Source: Trebouxia sp. TZW2008
Taxonomy: Eukaryota; Chlorophyta; Trebouxiophyceae; Trebouxiales; Trebouxiaceae
Reading direction: 5' to 3'
DNA length: 64,000 nt
Assembly (NCBI GenBank): GCA_002118135.1
Contig: BDIU01000381.1
Span: forward strand, 1 to 64,000
Below, piece after piece: positions 35,544 through 46,615 of this stretch (the stretch's first letter is position 1; every line of letters starts with the position of its first letter). A program made the translations under genes and the position numbers. The notes under the pieces were generated by a model. It did no database searches. It had not been told where the DNA came from and saw only the letters and a list, made by a program, of their open reading frames with translations.

Positions 35544-38500
35544 TCAGACATTGTTTTCTGAGCCTGTATGCTGACTTAGCTGGTTTTGCTGTGACTTGAG
35601 ACTCGAAGTGCGGCGCGACCTATCAAGCGGCGGTCGACCAGCATCTGTATTCTCATCATGATCAGACCAGGCCACATTGAACAAAGACCTGGTCTTATGC
35701 CAATCATCTGTGTCTTGTGTTGTGCCTGTGTCACTGCTGGTGGGCGGCCTGGGGGCGCGATGTAGATGACTACGGGAGTGGGAATGCTGTAAGCCCGCCA
35801 CTGCTCGGCCTGCCTGTGAAGGTGCATACCGCTCCAGCGCTTCATCCTCTTCCTCACAATCATCATCATCTTCCCCTGCAGAAAGGCCTGCGCACATGAA
35901 GATACAATGCTTAAGATCTGCTTTTCAAGACTCATAGAAGTTTGTGCGCAGGCATCCAGCAAGCAGATTACAATCAGTTTGTATATTAATTCTCAGAGCA
36001 TAAGCAGGTAGCATGAAGATGCATGTGGTGATCAAAAGGTGTCTGATAATGCAACCATTTCATCTGTTACTGCCTGTGGATGCTAACAACATGCATCAGG
36101 TAGTTACAAACACTTGCCGTTTTGGCCATTTGCAAATAGGTGCTTGAAGCATTTGCACAGACTTTGTTGCATGATAGATGAAGGCTTGCATTCAGTGCTT
36201 TATATGCACTTTGTACCAGAGTGAAACAGAAGCTTGACCACATCAGCTGGGACATAAGAGGTAGCAGTACCAAGAGAAAAAGAACTACAAACAAAGCTCA
36301 AAGGTATGGTGGGTGCGCACCAGAAGTCTGTGGCCTGCTAAGATTAGACCTTTGGCGGTCTAAGCCCCTGCCTGAAATGGTTACAGTTGCATCAGACCCA
36401 TCCTCACTGCCTGTATCACTATTCGCAGCCAAGTGCCCTTGTTCAGGCCATATGCTGATGCTACCTGCCCTGCCGGCTGCTGAACTGACATCTGTAGGTA
36501 TGGTGTCATGGAACTTGGACCACAGCACTCTAGGTTTGCCGTCTGGGCTCTGATTTGGAGCTGTTACTATTGGAATCAGGCGGTGTGCATACTTGACATC
36601 GTTGCAGACGTTGTATGTTCTTTGCTTCATGACTGTGCTGCTGTTGCTGTACATTGTGGCCTCCACCTGAGAGAAGGCAATCATTGAGAGTCAAGCGTCA
36701 GGGCCAAATGCTGATGTATGCATTCTCATATCTGTCAAGCTTACAAAGATGCCCATAAATGCTGTCAGCAGAGGAAAGTCTTGTCTTGCATATATGGCTG
36801 TCAGCATCTTGGTGACTTGCTGCACTGTTTGAGCAACTGCTGCCCGCACATCAGGTCCGTACACGTGCAGTAGGGGCTGCATAGCTTGGATGGCATTTGC
36901 AGCATGGCATCGCGCTATGAGCAGTTGCAGGACGACAATGACTGCAGTTGACTGTGAAAGACGGCCAGACTGCAGCCAGTCCTTGCAATTTGTGTTGACA
37001 GCCAATATTGAGTTCAAGCCAAGTAAGGGTTGGATGATAATGGACATCTTGTCAAACTCTGCAGCGTCATGAAGTTCTGGCTGCAGCACTATCACTGATC
37101 AGCAGCCAGATCAACATTATAAGTGATAAAGTATGCAGTCAAACAAATAGCTAAATGCGGCGGCTCAGCAGGTCTCCCAATCAATGCCAGCAGTGACCGA
37201 TCATGCAGCCAGATAGAGTGCTTACCACAACAACAATCTCTGAGTCAGAATCTGTGGCCACAGCTGCTCTGCCAGTTCGCCACGCAGCAAGCGGTGAGTC
37301 ATCATCAATCACATGTACCATGGTGGTTGGCATGCGCAGCAGCAGCTGATTGGCGCTCATGAGGCCATCAGTAATCTTGAGCTCCCAGGCAGTGAAAGGC
37401 CATTCCTCCCCTTCTAATGAGGTGTGAGGTTTCCATCTGTAGAAATAGGCCCTCACTTGTACCTGAAGCATCTGGTTAGGGTAGGTGTCACCCACCCTGC
37501 AGAGAACCTCAAAATGGGTGAGCTACAATTCAGCTTTGATAAACGTTGGCTCTATGCTACACCCTACACAGGGAAGACTGCCTACTTGCACCTGAAGCAT
37601 CTGGTTGGGGTAGTGGCACCTGCCAGCATTGCGCCATAAGACAAGTGAACTGCAGCCCAGCTCCAAAGAAACACACTATGGTAAGGACTATGGCTGAAAT
37701 AAGAAGAATCAGTCAGTTCAATTTTACATCTCACTTTCAAAAGACGCGTACAAGCACGCATGCATACAAAACAAAAACGGCGAGCAGGGAAGACTGTGAC
37801 TGACCTGAACATGAGGGACAGCTTGCCATTGCGTTTGCCCACCACAAGGAAGTTGCTGAGCACCAGGGTGTTCTCCTGGAGCACAGGGTAGGGAACTGAT
37901 TTGGGGGTGGCACTCACAATCTTGCGGGAGCTAGGGCCAGGCGGCAACATCTTCAGGCCCTTCTGAGGCTGAATCTCATGAAACCTACAGCATGACAGGC
38001 AGCACTTGCATTTGCCATTCACAAGCTAGTTGCTGAGCACCAGGGTGTTCTCCTGAATCACAGGGTAGGGCCCTGACTTGGGTGGCACTCACAATCTTGC
38101 GGGAGCTAGGGCCGAGCAGCAACATCCTCAACCCCGTTGGAGGCTGAATCTCATGGAACCTGCAGCATGACAGGCAGCACCTGTATTTGCCAACCACAAG
38201 GAAGTTGCTGAGACTAAGGGGTTTCCTGGAGCACAGGGTAGGGCATTGATTTGGGGGTGGCACTCACAATCTTGCGGGAGCTAGGGCCAAGCAGCAACCT
38301 CTACAACTTCTTCTGAGGCTGAATCTCACGGAACCTGCAGCATGACAGGCAGCACCTGTGTTTGCCCACCCCAAGGAAGTTGCTGAGACTAGGGGGGTTC
38401 CCTGGAGCACAGATTATGGCACTGATTGTGGAGTGGCACTCGCAATCCTGCGGGAGCTAGAGCCACGCGGCAACATTTTCAACCCCTTCTGAGGCTGAGC

Positions 38501-41500
38501 CTCATAAACCTGCAGCATGACAGGCAGCACCTGCGCTTACCAATCACAAGGAAGCTGCTGAGACTGGGTGATTCCCTGAAGCATAGGATATGGGACAGAT
38601 TTGGCGGTGGCACTCGCAATCTTGCGGGAGCTAAAGGCAGGCGGCAACATTTTCAACCCCTTCTGAGGCTGAGCCTCATGAAACCTGCAGCATGTATGCC
38701 CTTCTGAGGCTTAATGTTGTGAAATTCTGAGCACACCGTGCAGCAAATGCAGATTTTGCTGGATCTGACCCAGGAGAAGTTTGCTACAGCAACTTCTCTT
38801 TGTAAGAACACTCCATGTAAGGACATTGCCTGTGTAATCCCGACCCAACTGGTAACCAGTCACTGCATTCTAACTGCAGTGGCACCTCTGAGTAAGGACA
38901 ACCTGACATATGGACAACTTTCTTGGGAACCAAAGCGGTCATTACAAAGAGAGGTCACAGTATAGCAGCAACTGCATGTCAAAATCTTTGTCAAGCTGAC
39001 ATTTGTGAACACTTTCAGCAAAGTGCCATGAAGAATTGGCAAGCTTACACAATGTCCTGCTTCATGGGTGTCAAACAATGCAATCAGTACCTTGCTCAGC
39101 AACAGCACCTAGCTGAGCCTACAGCACTTCTGACTTGAGAGCCAATGGATCTCAGTCTGGATGCAAACACAAAGGCTGGCTTGTGACTGGCTGAGTGACC
39201 AGGATATGTCAACAGTATGCTGAGCCTCTCCTGGCTTTGCATGGTGCACAGTGTCCACAAAGACATAGCCCCAGCGGATGCCATTTGGCAAGTAGGCCTT
39301 TGTCAGCAACAGCAAGTAAGATGCACTCATGCCTGATATGTCAAAACCACAGCGTGATCCCAAAAGCTGGCTTGCAGAGGGAGAATTCACCTTGAGATGT
39401 CAACAGTATGCTGAGTCTCTCCTGGCTGTGCGTGGTGCACTATGTCGACAAAGACATAGCCCCAGTGAATCTCACTTGGCAAGTAGGACTGCCGCGTCAT
39501 GAATTGGGCGCCATTTTCACTCGTGCCCTCAAATGTGACAATCACCTCTGCGCCCAAGGCCTGCATGAGCATGCTACATGCTTTTTAGCATTGCTTTGCA
39601 AGTGTACATTCTGCAGATACCCTGGTGTACAAGCACCATGCGGTGCTCAATATTGAGTGCTGAAGGCAACACCCCATTTGAAAACAAAGCAGAGGTAGAA
39701 TGGCCTGCAGGTGAGGTGCATGCCAGTGATTGAACAGAGACTCAAATGCAAAGCTTGCAGGCATGAGCAAATGCAGTCAGCCCGCCACAGTACAGGAGTG
39801 TGATATTGCTCAAGCTGTTGGTGCAGAGCAAGGCATGAATGCGCCTGAGCCAGTGTAACAATCAGTCCCATGTTCACAGTGCTCAGAATGCCAAGGGGCT
39901 GTCAGACCAAGCGACTGTCGTGCAGCTGGCCTAGTGCGAGCAATCTCAGAGTAGACAAACTGCAGACATGCAGCTCGATTTAGCACCTGCCAAAGAAGTA
40001 CAATCAACTTTGGCAGCCAGGTGGTGGCAAGGGAATGGCATGCAGCACACTAAGCTATCACACTTGCTTTGCTGGCAAGAATGCCCTAGGTTGCACACAA
40101 TTCGCCTGGCATGCATTGCAAGTTGTAACATGAGAGAGTCATATGTGTACAGTTGAGCAAGATGCAGCACATACAGCTGCCCACAAAGTGCTACAACTTG
40201 GACTGAAAACTACACTGAGCCTGCATGAGGAACAGGTTTTTGTACCATGGGAGAGGCATAGGTGTACATTCACACGACATGCAGCGTACAAAGCTACCAA
40301 AGCAGTCACATTTGTTGAAAAACTATGGAGTGGTGTCCAGTGAGGGCCCCCAAGAAGTAGAGTTGGACTGACATGCAGCATGCAAAGCTGCCCAATTGCC
40401 TGTGGATTCCACATGTTTTGCCTGAGGAATGATGTAATCTGTACTGTGAGGGACTCATATGACAACAAGTAAGTTCCACGCAGGACATACAGCTGTCAAT
40501 TCGCCTTGAAGATTGCACTTCTATGCGTCATGTGCAGTCTGCTTGATACCATGAGGGACGCATGAAATCTCTACTGAGTGACTTGCAGCACATTCACAGG
40601 CAATTTGCTGCAAAACTCGTATGAGTTTGCCTGACAGATGGTGTACTCTTTGCATGCAGACGCTTGCAGGCATGCATACCGTAAGGGACTCATAGGTGTG
40701 GCCATACAATGGGCTGCGTTCATCTATGTTGTGCTCCACCACCAGAGGCAGCAGTAGCATGCCATCAATGTAGCCGATATCTAGCTCCTCTATTCGCACT
40801 TGGATCTTCTCCCCTTCTGCTGTCTTGCGGCCTCCCCATGTGTACAGGAAAGCCCGCACACTGGGCGCTATGACCTGCACAAACATGCCATTTATGCCAA
40901 TGTAGAGGAAGCTCATCCACTAGCTGCTGTAGCCCGCACAAACATGCCACCCTTGCCATTGCCTATGATGCAGTCTGGCTCAAGTTTGTGTTGCTTCTCT
41001 GTCAAAGCAAGATCAACTGCACAAGGTGGATCTGGGCATGTTGCACAGTGCTGCCGGTACATATACTGACTATGCGAATCAGGTTGACAAGCGACTCATC
41101 TGTACCAAGCATGATATTGCCACCAGCCTTGTGCATACAATCCTGACTTACCACCGGCTGCGTGGCCTCTTGTCAGGCGTGCAACAGCAGAAGTCACTTG
41201 GCCTCGTTGTACGTAGCCAGGCTGACTTCTATGAGACAGCATGCTAAGCTGATGCGGAAAAGAGAACTGGATGCAGATTCAGCACAGACAAGACTACACA
41301 GCCATGGCAAGCAGATGACTTAGCGGATACCAATGCAGCAGCCTCATACAGCACACATGCTGGAAGGGCCGCACACACCTAGCACATGTGCTGCAAAGTG
41401 TAATCATTGTTATGGTTATGTATGATTGTCATGATCATGATTATTGGAGCACATGCACTTCTCCATTCAGGGCAAATGAACAATGGCCAACTCTGTACAG

Positions 41501-42934
41501 CAGAATTTGCTCACCTGGGTTGTTCTGATGTCTGCGATTCTAAACATGAACTTCAGAATGCCATCCCGGCGCGAGATGACTGCCGAATCTGAGATAAAGA
41601 TGGTTCTGGCACGCTGTTTGGGTTGACTGATACGGGCAAATATGATACCCAAGGTGACAGCATTCAAGATTGCTGCCCAGATGGATTGCAGTGCCACAAT
41701 CCATGCTGACAGCCAGCAATCTGTTGGAGACCGTACACCATATCCTGGTGAAAGCAAGCCGAATCGTGAGAAGACTTCTGGGTACAATAGGCACCATGCT
41801 GCGTGCAAGCTGTATGATGATAAGGCTCATAAAATGTAAGACCATGCACAGTGCAAGCGGTCCGTTGAGAGGAGTTTTGCATGCAGTTAGGATCAAGCAC
41901 AGTGCAAGCTGTATGGCAAGAAGCCTTTGCAGCCAACAGGATTATGCACAATGCAAGCTGGACAAGGAGAAGACCTCTAATGAGGAGCATGCATTGTGTA
42001 GAGACTTGAATGCCATGTCACATGCAGCCTGAATGCTGACAGTCAATTGACATTGCAAAATGCATGTGCTGGGCAGGGTTGGTCCCACTTACCTATAGTT
42101 TGCTGCGTTTCAGTAGCAAAAATGAAAGCAGAAACAAACCCGTGGAAACCATTGACGCAACGTCCTCTGAACCTGCGACATGCCAGCACCCAGCTTGCAA
42201 CATCTTTTGTCACTGATTTGCAGACTAAGCATGCAAGCCAACCCCTCAGCAGCAGGGGCCTAGACCTTGTCAGCAGATATGCAAGTGCTGAAACATTCTT
42301 ACCTGAAGACAAGGTACCACACCACACCAAAAAAGAAGAAGGAGGCCAAGTACACTAACACGATGACAAGTATGACAACTGGTAGCCGGAGCTGAACACA
42401 GGATGTAAAGAAGTCTGCAGAGAAGCAGTCAAACAGTGAACTGTGTCAAACACTTTGGGCTTGCATTTCACGATTCGCGAGCCGCAGCTACCTCGCTTCC
42501 AGACATGATACAGTAGTTTTGTTTGGTTGAGGCCCATGAACTTCACCCTGGAGTGCCCAGCGTGCCTGCAAGCACGCGAGGGCATCTAGCGCCTTGCCAC
42601 ACGTATAGCGTCCTCCGTCCTCTACAGATAGTTACACGCCTTACTTGCCGGTCGACACCAGGGCTGGCTTGTGGTATCGTTCACGCTCAGTCTGGTAGTA
42701 GCCTGCTCCTCGGTCCGGCGTCCATAGCTTGCCGTGATCAGCCGGTTGACGAGTGTTGAAGTGCTCGTTCGCAAGCGGATTCGTTGCTGCCGGTACGGCC
42801 CGATCAAGCATAGCTTTCGGCAACGACCATTGCGAGTGTGCTTGGGACACCCCAGAGGGCATAGGCTGGTCGAGGTCAGAAGGCTGAGAGGACTCGGCAA
42901 CTTCGGTCAAGAGAGGCTCCTCCATGCTGTCCAT
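35544..42934 (-). CDS. Kir-type inward-rectifier potassium channel with two tandem cytoplasmic domains
   Basis: A predicted K+ channel subunit. It starts at 42932-42934 (MDSMEEPLLTEV, with an acidic dileucine-like motif). Exons give the slide helix and TM1 (DFFTSCVQLRLP, LVIVLVYLASFFFF; about 42407-42303), pore helix and filter (CVNGFHGFVSAF, ETQQTIG spliced to YGVR), and TM2 with the start of the cytoplasmic domain (41751-41521). Cytoplasmic domain 1 follows: VRAFLYTWGG, HNIDERSPLYG, EVIVTFEG, SYLPSEIHWGYVFVDIV (39560-39391), then RFHEIQPQ (exon about 37973-37788). That same exon enters domain 2: TLVLSNFLVVGKRNGKLSLM, then VRAYFYRWKP, MVHVIDDDSPL, SEIVVV (about 37490-37226), and SKFHDTIP (36666-36324). 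The tail ends at 35544. All joins I tested keep phase. Predicted length is about 760 residues, against about 350-450 for typical Kir subunits. Confidence 0.85.
37796..38690 (-). repeat. 175-bp tandem array (5 units) of a Kir exon
   Basis: The landmark AACCTGCAGCATG (AACCTACAGCATG in the first unit) recurs at about 37981, 38156, 38331, 38506 and 38681, exactly 175 bp apart. Each unit carries the acceptor plus FHEIQPQ-coding sequence, and CGCAAGATTGTGAGTGCC or a close form in most units. Only the unit nearest 37800 keeps an open frame through LSNFLVVGKRNGKLSLM. The next unit has a frameshift (CACCCAAG for CACCCCCAAA) and the others carry indels. Each unit also contains an internal GTGAGT that could act as a 5' splice site. 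Confidence 0.88.
39190..39560 (-). repeat. Duplicated Kir exon (SYLPSEIHWGYVFVD type)
   Basis: The exon 39560-39391 has a second copy 191 bp further along (39305-39200) that stays in frame and reads AYLPNGIRWGYVFVDTVHHA, ending HTVDIS before a changed donor context (TGGTCACTCAGC instead of AGGTGAATTC). It covers only the 3' part of the exon. It may be a cassette or mutually exclusive exon, or a young echo. Confidence 0.75.
40128..40700 (-). repeat. Copies of the Kir HTYESLT exon edge
   Basis: The exon edge GGGACTCATAGGTGTGGCC at 40685, at the donor of the VRAFLYTWGG exon, recurs in decayed form near 40555, 40450, 40249 and 40132, with spacings of about 130, 105, 201 and 117 bp. All copies are in the same orientation, and some are flanked by CATGCAGC blocks. 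Confidence 0.6.
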
Positions 42935-43202
42935 GCTTCCGAATGCTGCGCGATTACAACGCGGGAAGGCAGCTGAGCTTGCGCGTTCACAACATTCTCG
43001 GCACGTAATCGTCTTGCGCTTGAGTAGCAAGGCGTATGTGCAGGTGCTCGACAAGCACCAGCACGGGTACATCCGATAATTTCACGCGGTGCGTGCTGCA
43101 CGGCCGTGAGGGGAGCTGATGACTCATCTCCGGAAGCTGCGTTAGTCACAGCGTTCAGCGAGGTTTGATCAGGCGCAGAGGCAGCTTAACTGCGGAGCAG
43201 CG
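42935..43202. promoter_or_regulatory. Divergent promoter region, Kir channel / bZIP
   Basis: 268 bp between head-to-head start codons, the shortest of six such spacers. If the Kir protein begins at an upstream in-frame codon the spacer is shorter still. No defined element is recognised. Confidence 0.4.
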
Positions 43203-46200
43203 ATGATAGAGAACAGCGGCATGCAAGAATGCGGCCTCATGCAGTCTTGTGGGATCGACACAGGCTCTGAGCCGCGAGAGGCCTTCGACTTTCTGAAGGA
43301 CTTCGACGAAATAGTTGAAGTGTTGTCGCCTGGATGTCTGGAAGGCCTTGAACCCCCAGCACATTCGCATCCTGTAGTCGCGTATCAGGCGGGCCGTCGC
43401 TCGCCCTCGGACCAGTCTGCAGTCGTTACCTCCGCGCCTACAGATCTTCCCTTGACGTTTGAAACAAACGGCACTTACAAAGCGCAGAGAAGTGCTGAGG
43501 CCAATCGCGCTCATCAGAAGAAGTTCAGACAAAGACAAAAGGTGCACCTGGACTTTCGGCAAGCTTGACTTGTACTGGGCCGTGTTTTTCTCGGACTCAG
43601 GCTCAACCTGTCTCGGATGTGTTGAGCAGGAAAAGTTCCAGCGCTTGCAATGTGATCTAGCTCAAAAGGACGCTGCGATTGAGAAGTTGCTAGCAGAAAA
43701 TCAGTGTCTGAGCCAGCAAGCTCAACAATCTGCAGCTCAAAGCTCTCAGCAACAAGTTTTGTTGCAATCTTGCCTGTCTATTGCAGAGCCTTGCAAGCAG
43801 GTACTTTGCACTTCTAGGAACTGTGAGCTGGCTGAAATCACACTGTCTTGAACACCTGGAGCTGTGTGCTCCAGCAATTGCAGTTCAAGACACCCTAGTC
43901 TTCGCCCTGTAGCAGAAGCAGCCATTGCATGACCTTTGAAAGCGTCATTGTCAGCAGCTCTTGCGCACACAGGAAAGCATGACAAACTGCCCTGTCCCCA
44001 TATCTGTTGTCTTGCTAGAGCCCTTTGCATGTAGCTGCAACAGGTTGCTCAGAAGACTCTGCAGTGTATGCCAAAGTGCATTGCAGATGTTCCAGGCTGC
44101 TCCTTTTCACAGCTCCCCTTTTGAGCCCTAATGGTGTGAACTTTTCTATTCTTGTAGATATCGCCAAAGCTGAGCCTGGCATCCAGTATCTTCTGCTGCA
44201 CGTGGGCTGCTGGGGACCGCGATCTTCTGAGGTGCACAGTGCATCATGCAGATGAGGTCATGAGCCTGTACCAAATACGCCGCATGGCACCTGAGCAGAT
44301 GACCATACTTTGGCAGGTACTGCGCATCTCTCAGCTGCTTTGGCCTTTTCCCAGCAACGGCTTACCACAGTGATCCTCTCTTTTGCCCAGGCAGGTGAAG
44401 CACGTCAACACGAACGTTGTCATAGCGCAAACGCACCAAAAGCCGTCCATTGTGGAACATATGCTTCATGCAACTGTATAGGCAGTTCTGGACGACACAA
44501 CTTGTGACCTTGGTGTTCATATTGCTTCTTGCAAGGCTTAGACCCAGCCAGAAGCCCTTGCAGCGCAAAGTCTATCCTTTGCCCAGCCGACAATCTGCAA
44601 CGAAAAGCTGATCAACTTCAACAGCTGAGCTGATGACTTGGCTGTCATGCAGGAGTACGTGCGTGAGTTTGCCATATGCTTAGCAACAGGAGGAGCAAGC
44701 GTGAAAGAAGACCCACACAGTGAGGCAGCACAGAGGCTTGGTCAGCTGGCAGCTGAGCAGAAGAGGATGTTTGTGAGCACAGCAACTGCAGACTTCAAGA
44801 AGTATTACCGGTTCATGGCTTCAGGCGTTCAAACCTCAAGCATGGGCTCTGCGTTTGCCAGTCAGCGTTCACACTGGGCACAGCTTGCGGTGAGTCTAGT
44901 CAACATCAAGCAAGTGTTTCCCCATGCTTTCTGCTCTTGGAAGGCCTGTATACTGTTGCCGGCGCCATGCAAAGCACCTTGTCTGACGCTGCAATCTCAA
45001 GCATTTTGCACTTTGCTCCTTCCAGGCCTATGTCTGGTTGGTCATGGTTCACACTGAGCACAGCTTGCAGCTAAGTCTGCCGCTTCTTGCACTCTACTTT
45101 TGCAACGCCTGCAACATATGTTGTGTGTTGTCGCCAAAGCCATTCAATGAGGTATGTCTGGTGCTGTGATCTTGACGGCTAGTCCATATCCAACCCAATG
45201 TGATGCACAACCCTTTGCAGCTTGAACGATGCTGCACATTGTCAGAAAATATCAGCACATGCAGCGTTTTGTGGGTTGAGAGCCTCAAGTGTGTGTTAAC
45301 ACTTGACACAATCCTTCGAAGACTTGCGGCACCAAAGGCAGCTAGTACAGGCATTCTGTCTGTTCTGCAGCACAAGCTGCAGCTCACCGACAAGCAGAAA
45401 AGCAATATGTTCCTGTTATGACTGCTGAAAGTCTAGTGTATGACATCTGCTTCCTGTCTGTTCTGCAGTACAAGCTGCAGCTCACCGACAAGCAGAAAAG
45501 CAATTCGTTCCTGCTACAATTGTTAAAAGTCTAGTGTATGAGATCTGCTTTCTATCTGTCTTGCAGTACAAGCTGCAGCTCACTGACAAGCAGAAGAGCA
45601 ATGCATTCCTGTTACGGCGGGCACACCTGCAGCATCAAGCACTGCTCTCAAGACAGAAGCAGGACTTGCAGCTTGAGCTAGGGGCAGTTGCCATGACTAA
45701 TGGCCTCTGCAGTGAGGCAGATGCTGTGCAGCTGCAGCAGCAGATAGAGGACCTTGATGAGCAGATGCAGGAAGAGTATTTTACGTACAAGGGCACACTT
45801 GTTGACGGGGTACGTGAATGGGACCAAAACTCCTGCATCATGCTGTTTGCACAGTGCATCTGACTTGCCTCGTTACTGACCCAGATATGTTCGCTGGCAG
45901 CACGTTACAGACAAGCCATGACAGTGTCGCTTATGATGCATGTGAGAAAGTTGTTTGCATTGTGCACCATGGCATGAGTGTTTGGGAGCACTATATTTTA
46001 TTGTGGTGTGGCTCACTTCTAGGTGGCTCTGTCTCAATATGACCTGTACATGCCTTAGCGGTGCCTGCTGCAGATTTTATAGTGTCACTCTCAATCAAGC
46101 TTGTCATGAGCACATGCAAAGGTCAGATGCATGTTGTACAGACTCACCATGCCTCGTCTGAGACTAGCACGTGGCATCTATGCTGGCATGGCTGTCAGGG

Positions 46201-46480
46201 TATGGCTGGTACACGATGCTGACTGGAGTATTTTGCAACACAGGTGTTTACCTTGTGGCAAGCAGCCATGGCAGGAGTCAGCGTCTTCCCTCACTCTTCT
46301 TGCATTATGACCTACCTGGTTGACATACTGGCAGATGAAGCAGGAGAACCTAATGCAGCAGATATGCAGGCAGCTGTCAAGCACTTCAGTCTGGCTGATG
46401 AAGGTTGCTATGATCTTGTGAGCATACAGAGTCATATATACAGTTCCAGGGTGCACGCTGCATATGCAGCAAACAGGTAG
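43203..46480 (+). CDS. bZIP transcription factor
   Basis: A nuclear DNA-binding factor. Exon 1 (43203-43541) begins MIENSGMQECGLMQ and ends with the basic region RSAEANRAHQKKFRQRQK, which has the N-x7-R spacing of bZIP proteins. Exon 2 (from 43632) continues without phase change into a heptad zipper (KFQRLQCDLAQKDAAIE, KLLAENQCLSQQAQQ). Later exons, about 44157-44317, 44651-44889, 45567-45809 and 46243-46480, encode the long helical C-terminal part seen in chlorophyte bZIP proteins (YVREFAICLATGG, LQLTDKQKSNAFLLRR, VFTLWQAAMAGVSVFPHSS) and end AAYAANR. All joins are phase 0. Target genes cannot be read from the sequence. Confidence 0.85.
45371..45600 (+). repeat. 98-bp tandem triplication of a bZIP 3' splice site and exon start
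   Basis: The acceptor plus exon start (CTGCAG, then YKLQLTDKQKSN) occurs at 45371, 45469 and 45567, exactly 98 bp apart. The first (H in place of Y) hits a stop after MFLL; the second hits a stop after SFLLQLLKV. Only the third continues as RRAHLQHQALL to a proper donor. Use of the upstream acceptors would give premature stops. Confidence 0.9.
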
Positions 46481-46615
46481 CCTGGGCTATCAGTCGTCAG
46501 TGTATACAGAAGAAGCAGGCAAACCTAATGCAACAGATGTGCAGGCAGCTGTCAAGCACTTCAGTCTGGCTGATGAAGGCTGTTATGATTTTGTCAGCAT
46601 ACAGAGCCATATATA
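46337..46615 (+). repeat. 175-bp tandem duplication of the bZIP last exon
   Basis: GAAGCAGG-AACCTAATGCA at 46337 recurs at 46512, and CTGGCTGATGAAGG at 46391 recurs at 46566, both exactly 175 bp apart. In translation EAGEPNAADMQAAVKHFSLAD becomes EAGKPNATDVQAAVKHFSLAD (each shown in part). The second copy lies after the stop codon at 46478-46480. A third, weaker trace continues near 46700-46780. Confidence 0.88.

Noticed and set aside
37796..38690. A CRISPR-like regular array
   Set aside because: Units are contiguous 175-bp tandem copies of coding and intron sequence with no short repeat/spacer structure, in a eukaryotic gene.
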